From Micrococcaceae bacterium Sec5.7 (GTDB lineage Bacteria; Actinomycetota; Actinomycetes; Actinomycetales; Micrococcaceae), in contig CP144169.1 in assembly GCA_039636785.1 (NCBI GenBank), forward strand, positions 1,116,001 through 1,180,000: a stretch of 64,000 nucleotides of DNA, written 5' to 3'. Within the stretch, counting starts at the first letter, position 1, and each line of letters opens with the position of its first letter. This document shows, one piece after another, positions 1 through 7,519 of the stretch. The position numbers were made by a program, and so were the translations under genes. Below the pieces are notes generated by a model. That model searched no databases. It was not told the origin of the DNA and saw only the letters and a program-made list of their open reading frames with translations.

Positions 1-159
1 GGGGCGGTCCTCCTTCTTGCCGGAGGCCTTGTCTTCGTACAGGGATTCGGCATCCGTTCCGGCGGCCAGGAGTGCGTCGTGCTGCAGGTCCGTGGTCTGG
101 GACCCGTCCGTCTTTGAGACGCGCATGTAACCGACGAGCACTGGGTTCTCCTTTGTCAT
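1..159 (-). CDS. tniR: Serine resolvase TniR, N-terminal part (runs off window)
   Basis: The 53 visible codons read VGYMRVSK near the start, the N-terminal strand and catalytic serine loop of small serine recombinases, followed by a DLQHDAL helix and YEDKASGKK, the usual resolvase active-site surroundings. The gene lies downstream of tniA-tniB-tniQ in the same direction, which is the order in Tn5053/Tn402 transposons. There TniR resolves the cointegrate made by TniABQ. The start is the ATG at 159, preceded by the repeat-rich gap taken to be its res site. The rest is outside the window, so integrity cannot be judged. Confidence 0.85.
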   Translation of the reverse strand, partial: MTKENPVLVGYMRVSKTDGSQTTDLQHDALLAAGTDAESLYEDKASGKKEDRP

Positions 160-165
160 TTATAC

Positions 166-225
166 GTTCGTTTAAGTGACAACGTGATTCCAAGTGTCGC
201 AGGAATCTGAAGATGTCACTTAACC
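166..225. promoter_or_regulatory. Putative res site between tniQ and tniR
   Basis: This 82-bp gap holds a perfect 10-bp inverted repeat, TTAAGTGACA at 172-181 and its complement TGTCACTTAA at 214-223. A related direct copy (AAGTGTCG) lies at 193-200 between them. Repeated, oppositely oriented half-sites just upstream of a serine resolvase gene are what a res site looks like, and in Tn5053-type elements res lies exactly here. The assignment comes from position and symmetry; no known res sequence was matched. Confidence 0.6.
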
Positions 226-241
226 CGTTATTTATTCTAAG

Positions 242-1444
242 TCATGCAAAGGGCTGCTGATCTTTTGTTTGTGACAGGAAGTCGAGAGGTATCTGAAGCT
301 CGACGAAGGTTTCCCGGAGTGCGCGCACGGATTCTTCATTCCGGAGTCCGTACCGTGCGACGTCGAAGAGCTGCTTCGCGACGACCGGGTCTTCTTTCGC
401 TGCTGCGATGGCGGCGTCCAGTGAATCCAATGCCCGTTTCCAGAGCACGTCCAGAGTCGGCTTCTCTTGTGCGTCGGCGGTTGCTGTCAGGGGGGCAGGC
501 CGGGTTCCGTCGCCGATGTTGGAGGAGGGTTCCGGCCTGAGGAGGTGCGCGGAGGTTCCCCGGGCAGTCAGTGAGCCGGCTTCGATCAGTTCCATCGCGA
601 CTGCTGCTGCTTCGAGCAGCTGCTGCTGGGCGGTCCAATGGAGGGTTTCGAACGGTTGCCACGAATACAGCCCTGCCCGGAACGGGTGCCCGCAGTGTTC
701 CCAGACACGACGCACGTCGTCCAGTTGCCGGCCATATCGTCCCTGGGCGGTGGTGAGTTCGTCCAGGAGGGTACGCAGCAGCCGGAACCAGATGCCGGCG
801 TGAACCGGATAGCGGGGCAGGTCAACGGAACCGGTCGTTATCGCCTGCCAGGTGCGCCGGTCCATTAGGGACAACGACTCCGGAAGCGCCCGCTGGTCGT
901 GGGCGGGGGTGGTCCAGAGAATGTAGTCCGCCGGACGCCCTTCGTAGATTTCGAGCCGGCGCCCGTGTACCGGGCAGCTGGCCATGACCGGCAGTTGCCA
1001 GAAGAGCAGTACCGTCGGGCTGGATTCCAGGCAGTCCGGGCATCCCCGCCGCGCACCGGTGCCCGGGAGCCACGGCCGCCACTTCCGCGGGGCGTAGATA
1101 TTGCGCCGCTTGGGCGGCAGGAGCACCGAGAGCTGGTGCACATAGGTTTCGTAGGCGCCGGGGGCAGGGACGAGGCTGTCGAAGAGCCAAGGCACCCATC
1201 CGGCCATGGTCATGGCGTCTACGCGGTGTTGGTCAAGACCGGTGCGCCTGGCGAGCTCTTCGAGCAGGTGCGTCGGCGGGTCCAGATCCAGCTCGGGGTC
1301 GCTGAGTTCCCGGTGGCCGAGTCCGTGTTCGAGCAGCTCGTACGAGTGCAGGCCGTACCCGGCGGCGATCCGCCGCAGCCAGGAGGACAGCGATTCCGTT
1401 TCTGCAGGTGCCGGGTGCAGGGGCCAGCGTTCCGGGGGTCTCAT
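242..1444 (-). CDS. tniQ: TniQ transposition target-selection protein
   Basis: This 400-aa protein begins with PLHPAPAETESLSSWLRRIA, the conserved N-terminal TniQ block, followed by a GLHSYELL segment and a Cys/His-rich part (GCPDCLESS near residue 134, CPVHGRRLEIY near 160) that probably binds zinc. TniQ is required with TniA and TniB for transposition of Tn402/Tn5053 elements and is related to TnsD/TniQ target factors of Tn7 and CAST systems. Its start overlaps the tniB stop by 4 nt (ATGA), which implies translational coupling. The C-terminal 100 residues are not recognised. Confidence 0.85.
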   Translation of the reverse strand: MRPPERWPLHPAPAETESLSSWLRRIAAGYGLHSYELLEHGLGHRELSDPELDLDPPTHLLEELARRTGLDQHRVDAMTMAGWVPWLFDSLVPAPGAYETYVHQLSVLLPPKRRNIYAPRKWRPWLPGTGARRGCPDCLESSPTVLLFWQLPVMASCPVHGRRLEIYEGRPADYILWTTPAHDQRALPESLSLMDRRTWQAITTGSVDLPRYPVHAGIWFRLLRTLLDELTTAQGRYGRQLDDVRRVWEHCGHPFRAGLYSWQPFETLHWTAQQQLLEAAAVAMELIEAGSLTARGTSAHLLRPEPSSNIGDGTRPAPLTATADAQEKPTLDVLWKRALDSLDAAIAAAKEDPVVAKQLFDVARYGLRNEESVRALRETFVELQIPLDFLSQTKDQQPFA

Positions 1445-2358
1445 CTGAGTTCGCGTTCGAACTTCCGGCGCCGGACGCTGGGACCGTCGTAGCCGGCGAG
1501 GGTCAGCGTCCGGTGGTTGATGGATTCCTCGCCGCTGTCCACCGCCGCAACTGCCGCTTCCGTCAGGAGCGATGCGAGCTCCCCGATGGTTCCCTCACTG
1601 CGGGTGAGGAGGTAGCGGGCCATGTCCTCGGCCGCCAGATTCGAGTGCATGCGCAACGGGAAGGAGGAGGAGAAGCTGGCCAGTAGGGACGAGAGGTCTG
1701 CATTGGTCTCCCACAAGGGCAGCGTCATGGGCTCAAACCGGTTTTCGAGCTGGTCATCGGAACGGATGGCCAGATAGGCCTCGCGGGTGCCGACCCCCAC
1801 CAGCGGGATACGCAGCTCGTTTCCCAGGAAACGCAGCAGGTTAAGGAATTCGCGCCGGACATCGGCCCGGCCGGCGAGCACATTATGCAGTTCGTCAATC
1901 ACCAGGACCCGCACGCCGACGCGGCGCAGCACGGCGAGGGTGAGCTGTTCCAGGTCAGCTACGCGCCGGCGCGGTCCCGTGGGCGCACCGAGCGCGGCCA
2001 GCACGGCCGTGTAGAACCGCGGGATGGACGGTTCGGAGGGCATCTGGACGCACAGCACGGGGATGTGTTCCTGGTCCGCGGCGGAGTGTGGCGGGTGCTG
2101 GCGTCGGAACCGTTCGATGATCATGGACTTGCCGTTGTTGGTCGGTCCGATCAGCAGGAGGTTGGGCATGCGTTGTTTGCCGGGCCAGTCATAGAGTGTT
2201 TCGAGCCGGGTGAGGGTCTGGACGGCCCGTGGGTAGCCGATCCAGCGGTCCGCCCGGATGTGCCGGATCCGTTCCTCCGCCGGCAGGCGGGCCATAGCCT
2301 GGGCCCAGGGCTGGAGGTGGGAGAGATCCGGCGGAGGGTAGTCATCGATGCTCACCAC
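1441..2358 (-). CDS. tniB: TniB AAA+ ATPase, transposition regulator
   Basis: The 305-aa protein has a Walker A motif GPTNNGKSMI at about residues 71-80, a Walker B stretch VLVIDELHNV near 151-160 and the downstream sensor region LVGVGTREAY. This is the TniB/TnsC-type ATPase architecture. TniB delivers the TniA transposase to target DNA and takes part in target choice. The start is GTG at 2358, overlapping the last codons of tniA; a second GTG follows directly. The gene is coupled to tniQ downstream, and no catalytic residue appears to be missing. Confidence 0.88.
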   Translation of the reverse strand: MVSIDDYPPPDLSHLQPWAQAMARLPAEERIRHIRADRWIGYPRAVQTLTRLETLYDWPGKQRMPNLLLIGPTNNGKSMIIERFRRQHPPHSAADQEHIPVLCVQMPSEPSIPRFYTAVLAALGAPTGPRRRVADLEQLTLAVLRRVGVRVLVIDELHNVLAGRADVRREFLNLLRFLGNELRIPLVGVGTREAYLAIRSDDQLENRFEPMTLPLWETNADLSSLLASFSSSFPLRMHSNLAAEDMARYLLTRSEGTIGELASLLTEAAVAAVDSGEESINHRTLTLAGYDGPSVRRRKFERELR

Positions 2359-4025
2359 TGCTCGACCTCGTCAAAAGGACGGGCTGCTGCGGTGTCATTC
2401 GTGGGCGGAAGCATCTCATCCGGGGGCGCCGCCGGGGTCTTCGCGGTCCCGGAGGCAGGGAGGTGGCGCCGCCGCTGCAGATCCCGGCGTGATCTGCGGG
2501 TTGCCCGTTGCGCCGTGGCGGTGATCTCACGCATCTGATCGATCATGCGGAACAGTGCTTCCTCGTTGACCTGGTCGTGTCCCTGCTGGCGCAGCCGCGC
2601 CAGCGCCTGCCGGTGTTCCCACAACGTCACCGCCGGATGGGAAACCGTACGGTACGGCACTTCCACATAGGCCGTTCCCTCCGGTTCCAGCACCCAGACC
2701 CTGCTGATGTCCCGCGGGTCCCGCCGGATGATGAATTTTTCCTCCCGGTCCCGCCGCGCAATCCACGGCTTGAGCACGTTCGCGAAGTAATGGACATGGT
2801 CGATGACAAAACCGGTCCGGGTGATTCTGCGCCGGATGACCGGCAGGAAATCGACGAGAAACGCCGCGGGGTGCGCAACGACAGGCTGCGCTCCGAACTC
2901 CCTCACCCCTTCATGCCAGCGCCCGGCCGGTGTCTGGTTCAGGGATCCGTGGATGCTGCCGTGGTAGCCGGCCACTGCCAATGTCAGCCAGCGTTCCAGC
3001 TCTATCAAGGTCAGGGCGGACATTTTGTCGGCATCGTACCCGCCGCGCTGGCCGGGATTGGAGAAGGTCGTGCCCGGCAGTTCATGGACCCGCTGCATGG
3101 CCGTGCCGATAATGCGCTCCACGATGCCGCCGTAGTGCGGGCGGCCCGGCGGCCGGTAGTTGAGTCTGATGCCGTGCTGTTCGCAGCCGCGGCGCAACGC
3201 TTCGCTCTTAAATTCCGCGGCGTTGTCCAGGAACAATGCCCTGGGTTTGCCGCTCATCGGCCAGGCCGCGTCCACGCCCAGTGTTTCCAGCCATGGCCGC
3301 TTGTCGCAGGCCATATGCGCGATGCACAAGCCCACCGACACCGACGACGGCGCCTCCAGGGTCACGACCATTCCCAGCAGGCACCGGCTGTAAACATCGA
3401 TGGCAACCGTCAGGTAGGGCCTGCCGATGGGCTGCCGGTCCCGGTCATCGACGACGATCAGATCAATCACGGTGTGGTCAATCTGCACCTGGTCCAACGG
3501 CGCCACGATGGCCGGCACGTTCCCGCCGGCCGACTGCAACGGCCGGACGGCGTCCCTACCCTCGCGGCTGCGCCTGACCTCCACCGGATGCAGCCGGGCG
3601 ATCCTGCGAGTGACAGTATTCAGCGCCGGCACAGGAAGCTCCCGGGTCCGGCACGCCTGAACGACCTCGCGATAGAACGCCGCCCGGGAAAGCTTTTGCC
3701 GCGTCAGGTAGTGCTTACGGACCAGCTCGTCAATCACGGCCTCGACGCGTTCAGGCAACCGGCCTTTGCCCTGGCCTCCGCTGGAGTGTCCGGGGGCAAC
3801 ATCCGTCACCACACCGCTGCCCTCACGGTAGCGTTTGATGAGCAGATAAACATGCCGCCTGGAGATACCCAGCTCCCTGGACGCTTCGTCGAGCGCCTGT
3901 TTACCGATGATGCTCAACCCTGCCAACGGCGCGATGACTTCAGCCCGCCGGCGTGCCAGTTCCCAGACCGCATCCGGCATGGTCAGCAAACCGTGCCCAC
4001 TGATCGGTGTTGATTCCGGTTCCAT
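2352..4025 (-). CDS. tniA: TniA DDE transposase (Mu/Tn7-TnsB type)
   Basis: The 557-aa transposase has an N-terminal helix-turn-helix (ELGISRRHVYLLIKRY) and an integrase core with catalytic candidates in QIDHTVIDLIVVD, LFLDNAAEFKSEAL and GGIVERIIGT (D, D, E). A Mu-type C-terminal beta-barrel region follows, and the tail is Arg-rich (ATRRSRRDLQRRR). Length and order match TniA of Tn402/Tn5053. It is the first gene of the tniABQ operon. The 200 bp upstream carry the transposon end and repeated TCCGAAG motifs that would be its binding sites. Confidence 0.9.
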   Translation of the reverse strand: MEPESTPISGHGLLTMPDAVWELARRRAEVIAPLAGLSIIGKQALDEASRELGISRRHVYLLIKRYREGSGVVTDVAPGHSSGGQGKGRLPERVEAVIDELVRKHYLTRQKLSRAAFYREVVQACRTRELPVPALNTVTRRIARLHPVEVRRSREGRDAVRPLQSAGGNVPAIVAPLDQVQIDHTVIDLIVVDDRDRQPIGRPYLTVAIDVYSRCLLGMVVTLEAPSSVSVGLCIAHMACDKRPWLETLGVDAAWPMSGKPRALFLDNAAEFKSEALRRGCEQHGIRLNYRPPGRPHYGGIVERIIGTAMQRVHELPGTTFSNPGQRGGYDADKMSALTLIELERWLTLAVAGYHGSIHGSLNQTPAGRWHEGVREFGAQPVVAHPAAFLVDFLPVIRRRITRTGFVIDHVHYFANVLKPWIARRDREEKFIIRRDPRDISRVWVLEPEGTAYVEVPYRTVSHPAVTLWEHRQALARLRQQGHDQVNEEALFRMIDQMREITATAQRATRRSRRDLQRRRHLPASGTAKTPAAPPDEMLPPTNDTAAARPFDEVEQW

Positions 4026-4226
4026 GCCAGTCCCTACTCGTGCAGCGGACTTAATTACGGGCGACGCCGCGACCTCACGTACCGGGCCACGTCCAACGAT
4101 CCTCTCCGTACCGGCAGGAAATCAAGGATTATCGGGTACGGACCGGCGGATTGTGCTGAGGTCTCCTGAATTTCCGTGCTGACCACTGTTGACAAAAACA
4201 CTCGGTGAGCAGGACTTCGGACATTC

Positions 4227-4251
4227 GTGCACTCGCCTTCGGAAAATGACA
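4227..4251 (-). repeat. Terminal inverted repeat of the Tn402/Tn5053-type element
   Basis: Read on the minus strand, the sequence starts TGTCATTTTCCGAAG and continues GCGAGTGCAC. As I recall the classical 25-bp Tn402 end, this differs at about three positions. A second TCCGAAG lies 22 bp further in (4215-4221), as expected of internal transposase sites. This marks the outer boundary of the element; the other end is outside the window, so the 5-bp target duplication (here it would include 4252-4256) cannot be tested. Confidence 0.85.
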
Positions 4252-4343
4252 ACGATCGCCGCGTTTGCGGGGTCGGTCGATTCCCGTAAGGCCCGCCCGC
4301 AAAAATGCCCGGTGATGGTGGGCTAAACGGTACATTCAACACC
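4252..4343. promoter_or_regulatory. Likely remnant of the Tn3-type res/promoter region upstream of tnpR
   Basis: This 92-bp stretch separates the Tn402-type end from the resolvase start. It contains an imperfect inverted repeat built on TTTGCGGG (about 4264-4271) and CCCGCAAA (about 4309-4316), fitting a resolvase-binding subsite. Tn3-family res sites lie directly upstream of tnpR, so the transposon appears to have inserted inside or at the edge of this site. The left part of the site would then lie beyond the far end of the Tn402-type element. Confidence 0.5.
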
Positions 4344-4925
4344 ATGACCGGACTCCTCATCGGATACGCCCGCGTATCCACGAACGACCAAGACCTCACC
4401 GCCCAGAAGAATGCCTTGGTCGCTCTTGGGGTGACGCCGGGGAAGACGTTCACAGATCAGGGCCTGACCGGTGCCAACCGGGCACGGCCCGGACTCAGAG
4501 AAGCGCTGGCCGCCTGCCGGGCCGGGGATACCCTAGTCGTGACCAAACTCGACCGACTGGCCCGATCGCTGCGCGATGCAAAGGACATTGTCGACGAACT
4601 CACCCGCCGCGAAGTCAAGCTGAGCATCGGAGGCTCCGTCCACGACCCCACCGATCCTGTAGGCCGGCTCCTCTTTAACGTCCTGGCCATGGTCGCGGAA
4701 TTCGAAGCCGACCTGATCCGCGCACGGACCCGGGAGGGCATGGCGGTCGCCAAGGCGAAGGGCCGCCTCCGTGGGAAGCAGCCCAAGCTCTCGAAAAAAC
4801 AGGAAGCACACCTGGTCTCCGTTCACCGGGCAGGGACGCACACGACGGTGGAACTTGCCGAACTCTTCGCGGTAGCGCGTTCAACCGTCTACCGTGCCAT
4901 CAAACGCGCAGGCGACGCCGCATGA
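4344..4925 (+). CDS. tnpR: Tn3-family serine resolvase
   Basis: The 193-aa small serine recombinase is complete. It has catalytic Ser in IGYARVSTNDQD, KLDRLARS with the conserved arginines near residue 70, the FNVLAMVAEFEADLIRAR long helix, a GRLRGKQPKLS hinge and a C-terminal helix-turn-helix (ELAELFAVARSTVYRAI). The ATG at 4344 is chosen because homology begins there; an in-frame ATG at 4305 would extend into the res region. The stop is followed after 3 bp by a 38-bp Tn3-type end, so the gene abuts the end of its parent transposon. Its transposase gene is not adjacent. Confidence 0.88.
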   Translation: MTGLLIGYARVSTNDQDLTAQKNALVALGVTPGKTFTDQGLTGANRARPGLREALAACRAGDTLVVTKLDRLARSLRDAKDIVDELTRREVKLSIGGSVHDPTDPVGRLLFNVLAMVAEFEADLIRARTREGMAVAKAKGRLRGKQPKLSKKQEAHLVSVHRAGTHTTVELAELFAVARSTVYRAIKRAGDAA

Positions 4926-4928
4926 CCG

Positions 4929-4966
4929 CTTAGCGTGAATTTCCGTACCGATCCTCCTCGGACCCC
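4929..4966 (+). repeat. 38-bp Tn3-family terminal repeat (right end of the tnpR element)
   Basis: Read from outside inward (minus strand), the segment begins GGGG at 4966 and ends ACGCTAAG at 4929, with exactly 38 bp between these hallmark ends of Tn3-family transposons. The outside of the element is to the right. It directly abuts a tnpA fragment belonging to another Tn3 relative, so the insertion or recombination breakpoint is at 4966/4967. Confidence 0.75.
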
Positions 4967-5547
4967 GGATCCGCCCGCAGGGCGGCCTTGGCGACTGCCC
5001 CATGCAGCCGCTTCTCCGCGATGGTACGGACCTCGGAAACCTGTCGCTCCAGAGCGTTCACCCCGGGTAGCAGCACCCGGTGCCGACGCAGCCAGCCCAC
5101 CGCGTGGTTGAACAGCGCCACCGGCCCCTCGGCGTGCGTCCACGCCCGCCCGTGCAGGAACGCCCTGAGCTTCCTGCCCTGGGCGGGATCCTCGTACTGG
5201 TGGTAGCCGTACGCGTCGCGTATCTCCCACGCGTGCTCGTAGGCCGTCTTAAGCCGCTCGACGTACTCCTTGACGCAGGAGGCATCCTCAATCTCCAGCT
5301 GCTCGGCCAGATGCTCAACAACCGGCCACGGCACAGCCAAGGGGTCCTCCAGGAACAGCCCGATGTACCGGACCGTACACATCTGAAGAGCGAAGCCGAG
5401 GCGATTGTGGTCACCGCGCCGCTTCGCGATCAGATTCCGGTCCTCGTCGTCGAGGAAGAAAAAGCGCTCCAACTCGGGCCGAGTCGGCTCCTCGGCGAAC
5501 CCTCCGTACGCCTGAGCCTGCTCATCAGTCAAAAATTCCACTGGCAT
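4930..5547 (-). pseudogene. Tn3-family transposase TnpA, N-terminal fragment (DUF4158 region)
   Basis: From the ATG at 5547 the frame reads MPVEFLTDEQAQAYGGF, then FFFLDDEDRNLIAKRRGDHN and GFALQMCTVRYIGLFL, the conserved N-terminal DNA-binding part of Tn3 transposases. Only about 190 of roughly 1000 residues remain. After KAALRADPG the frame enters the 38-bp end at 4966 and stops at 4930, so the last dozen residues and the stop codon come from the neighbouring transposon. The catalytic domain is absent and the fragment cannot transpose. Confidence 0.85.
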
Positions 5548-5603
5548 GAACCGACAATAGCCGCCCCACCCATCGATCGAGGATCTTCCGACGAACCTCC
5601 GCA

Positions 5604-5635
5604 CAACATGGATCGCCTGCGCTAGACGACCATGA
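5604..5635 (+). repeat. 32-bp direct repeat, copy 1
   Basis: The segment beginning CAACATGGATCG and ending GCTAGACGACCATGA recurs at 7922-7953 in the same orientation with one mismatch. It lies about 55 bp upstream of the tnpA fragment start. It is probably part of the subterminal region shared by two related Tn3 elements; copy 2 is likewise followed by a CTTAGCG motif. Confidence 0.7.
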
Positions 5636-5767
5636 GAGGAGACAACCTAGCGACATCGGCGTCTTCTATCGGATGTCCCGAACTCGACCGCAATCGAGCT
5701 GTATGACGAAGACCGCCCAAGAACACCCGGCTAAATCGCAGAGACCTCACGTCTTGGTCGGCGATGC

Positions 5768-5974
5768 CTAGACCCTCACCAAGTGCCATCTTGGCGTCGT
5801 TAACCGGAGTGACGGCGGATGGCCGTAGCGCCGGCGGAACGCGTGGCTGAAGTGCGCGGAATCGGAGAAGCCCCAGTCGGCGGCCAGATCGGCCAGGGTG
5901 CCCGGACGCTGGGCTTCCACCAATTCTTGGCGGGCGCCCGCCAACCGCTGCTGCCACGCCCAGCCCGCATCAAC
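5768..5974 (-). pseudogene. AraC-family regulator, C-terminal helix-turn-helix fragment
   Basis: Immediately after the MarR stop codon, and in the same frame, the minus strand reads WQQRLAGARQELV, TLADLAADWGFSDSAHFSH and AFRRRYGHPPSLR. This is the second helix-turn-helix of an AraC/XylS regulator, ending in a stop at 5768. There is no start codon and no N-terminal half. It is a remnant fused behind the MarR gene by a past rearrangement and should not be expressed as a functional regulator. Confidence 0.75.
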
Positions 5975-6475
5975 CTACGCCTTTCCTGCGCTTCGGACGT
6001 CTGCGAACATCGTTCCCTCTGTGGGTGGCCAGGGCGGCGGCGACTGCCGTGGCGGCTGAGCCACGAGGACGCGGAGGGCCTGCTTCATGGAGTTGAGGTC
6101 GTCCTGGCCAACAGCGGTCGCCCAGTCGTGGTCGAGCTCTTCGAAGAACGCATTGGCGACGTCGGCTGCGGCCTGTCCGCGCTCTGCCCACACCACCGTT
6201 CGGCTGCGGCCGTCGCCAGGGTCAGCAACGCGTTTGACGTAGCCGCGCTTCTCCAACTGGGACACCAGCTCGCCCATCGCCTGCGGAGTCATCCCGGCCC
6301 TGCGCGCCAACTCGGCAGGGCGTGTGCCATCGCAGTCCATGAAACGAAAGACGTTCATGAAGTGCGTGGGCCGCATGTCGTCGTACCCATGGGCGGTCAG
6401 ATGGGCGTGAAGATCGCTCATCATGCGCTCGAAGGCGGCGTTGAGGAATTGCGGGAGGAACAACTGCTGGCACAT
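5975..6475 (-). CDS. MarR-family transcriptional regulator
   Basis: A winged-helix regulator with the MarR pattern: GTRPAELARRAGMTPQAMGELV (recognition helix), LEKRGYVKRVADPGDGRSRTVVW (wing) and a C-terminal dimerisation helix. I place the start at the ATG at 6475, which has a GGGAGG ribosome-binding site five bases away. The upstream ATG at 6496 has none. The protein is about 166 aa, a little longer than usual, with a Pro-rich tail (PPRQSPPPWPP). It diverges from a peptidase gene across a perfect palindrome at 6507-6520 and probably represses both. It sits inside the Tn3-fragment zone, so it may be transposon cargo. Confidence 0.88.
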   Translation of the reverse strand: MCQQLFLPQFLNAAFERMMSDLHAHLTAHGYDDMRPTHFMNVFRFMDCDGTRPAELARRAGMTPQAMGELVSQLEKRGYVKRVADPGDGRSRTVVWAERGQAAADVANAFFEELDHDWATAVGQDDLNSMKQALRVLVAQPPRQSPPPWPPTEGTMFADVRSAGKA

Positions 6476-6506
6476 GGGCGCCTCCCTCGCGGTCATGTTG
6501 TGAGGA

Positions 6507-6520
6507 TACCTTATAAGGTA
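6507..6520. promoter_or_regulatory. Palindromic operator, probably for the MarR regulator
   Basis: TACCTTATAAGGTA is a perfect 14-bp palindrome; it extends to GG-A-core-A-CC with one mismatched pair. It lies 31 bp upstream of the MarR start in the divergent promoter region, where MarR proteins normally bind to repress themselves and their neighbour. It contains a TATAAG stretch that could overlap a -10 box. Confidence 0.7.
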
Positions 6521-6572
6521 ACCTGATGATTTCGGAAGCCGTCGATGCTCTCAATAGGGAAGGTTGCCAGCA

Positions 6573-6671
6573 ATGGACCCAACGCGAAGGAATGTCTTAC
6601 TAGTGGCTGCCCTTGCGGCTTGCGGCCTCTACCGGCTGCAGGCACCTGAGGGTCAGGCAGCAAGGCCATGA
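6573..6671 (+). CDS. Short leader ORF with Tat-like signal sequence
   Basis: A 32-codon frame starts MDPTRRNVLLVAALAACGLY and ends in a TGA overlapping the next ATG (ATGA, 6668-6671). A twin arginine followed by a hydrophobic run and a Cys looks like a Tat or lipoprotein signal. The overlap implies coupled translation with the M23 peptidase gene. Either it is a genuine tiny protein, or the original signal sequence of the peptidase was cut off by a frameshift. Evidence is limited to composition and spacing. Confidence 0.4.
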   Translation: MDPTRRNVLLVAALAACGLYRLQAPEGQAARP

Positions 6672-7312
6672 TCGCTCCGGCGGACGCCGTGGTCCTCGAC
6701 TTTCCATTCAGGGGCAGCTGGCTGGTCCAGAACAGCCCGGCTCGACGGGTGCCCAGTCACGGCACAAGCCTCTTCGGCACCTCACACGCCATCGACTTCG
6801 TCGCGATCAACGATCAAGGGCGGTCCGCTCCACGCACCTGGCGGAGTCTCGTGGCCTCGGAACCGCCGGAACTCTTTGAAGGGTTCGGTCAACCGATCCT
6901 CGCTCCAGTGTCGGGCACCGTCGTGCTCACCCATGACGACGAGCAGGACCACGAGGCGCGACGCTCTCAGCTGACACTCCTGCCGTACATGCTGGGACAG
7001 GCGGAGCGAGCCAAGGAGGGGGTCACTGGGCTCGCCGGCAACCACGTCGTGATCGCGATCCGGCCGGCGGGGCCGTTCGTGCTCCTGGCGCACCTACGGC
7101 ACGGCACGGTTCGAGTTCGCCCAGGGCAGCACGTCCAGGCGGGGGATCGTGTCGCTGACTGCGGGAACACGGGCAACAGCACCGAGCCTCACATCCACGT
7201 CCAGGTCTCCGACTCCACCGACTGGCCCAGAGCGCAAGGCCTCCCCGTCGCGTTTCGGTCACGTAGCGGCACCGTCTGGGTGCCGGATAACGACGAAATT
7301 GTCAGGGCCTGA
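6668..7312 (+). CDS. M23-family (LytM-type) peptidase domain protein
   Basis: The 214-aa protein carries the zinc-site pattern of M23 metallopeptidases: SHAIDFVA (first His and Asp) near residue 38, GNHVVIAI and HLRHGTVRVRPGQHV in the middle, and GNSTEPHIHVQV (HxH) near residue 178. These enzymes cleave peptidoglycan cross-links, but this protein has no signal peptide of its own. Some cytosolic members may serve other roles. It is divergent from the MarR gene and overlaps the preceding leader ORF. Its location between Tn3 remnants suggests cargo. Confidence 0.8.
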   Translation: MIAPADAVVLDFPFRGSWLVQNSPARRVPSHGTSLFGTSHAIDFVAINDQGRSAPRTWRSLVASEPPELFEGFGQPILAPVSGTVVLTHDDEQDHEARRSQLTLLPYMLGQAERAKEGVTGLAGNHVVIAIRPAGPFVLLAHLRHGTVRVRPGQHVQAGDRVADCGNTGNSTEPHIHVQVSDSTDWPRAQGLPVAFRSRSGTVWVPDNDEIVRA

Positions 7313-7430
7313 CCGCGCGCAGTCAGAGCGCCGTCGACCACCTCCATGACTGCAACCTGACGAGGGCTAGCCCGTCCACGGGAACGCTGGCGTCGAGGAC
7401 GAATGCCCGTCCTGCATCTCTGCTTGAGTG

Positions 7431-7468
7431 GGGGCTTGAGGACCAATGCTCGGGAAAGTCATGCTAAG
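7431..7468 (+). repeat. Possible 38-bp Tn3-family terminal repeat (left end)
   Basis: The segment begins GGGGCTTGAG and ends ATGCTAAG, exactly 38 bp apart, with the outside to the left. It differs from the end at 8849-8886, so it would belong to a different element. The spacing rule alone could arise by chance, but it lies next to two resolvase fragments. Confidence 0.45.
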
Positions 7469-7519
7469 CCGGTGGGGCCAGGTAGCAGGGGTTCTGGTCG
7501 GCACCGCTGTTACCCCGGG

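Noticed and set aside
2508..4013. A 501-codon plus-strand open frame
   Set aside because: Antisense to tniA, without recognisable motifs.
4161..4180. TGAATTTCCGT shared with the Tn3 end at 4936-4946
   Set aside because: An 11-bp match without the CTTAG or CCCC hallmarks; treated as chance or a subterminal coincidence.
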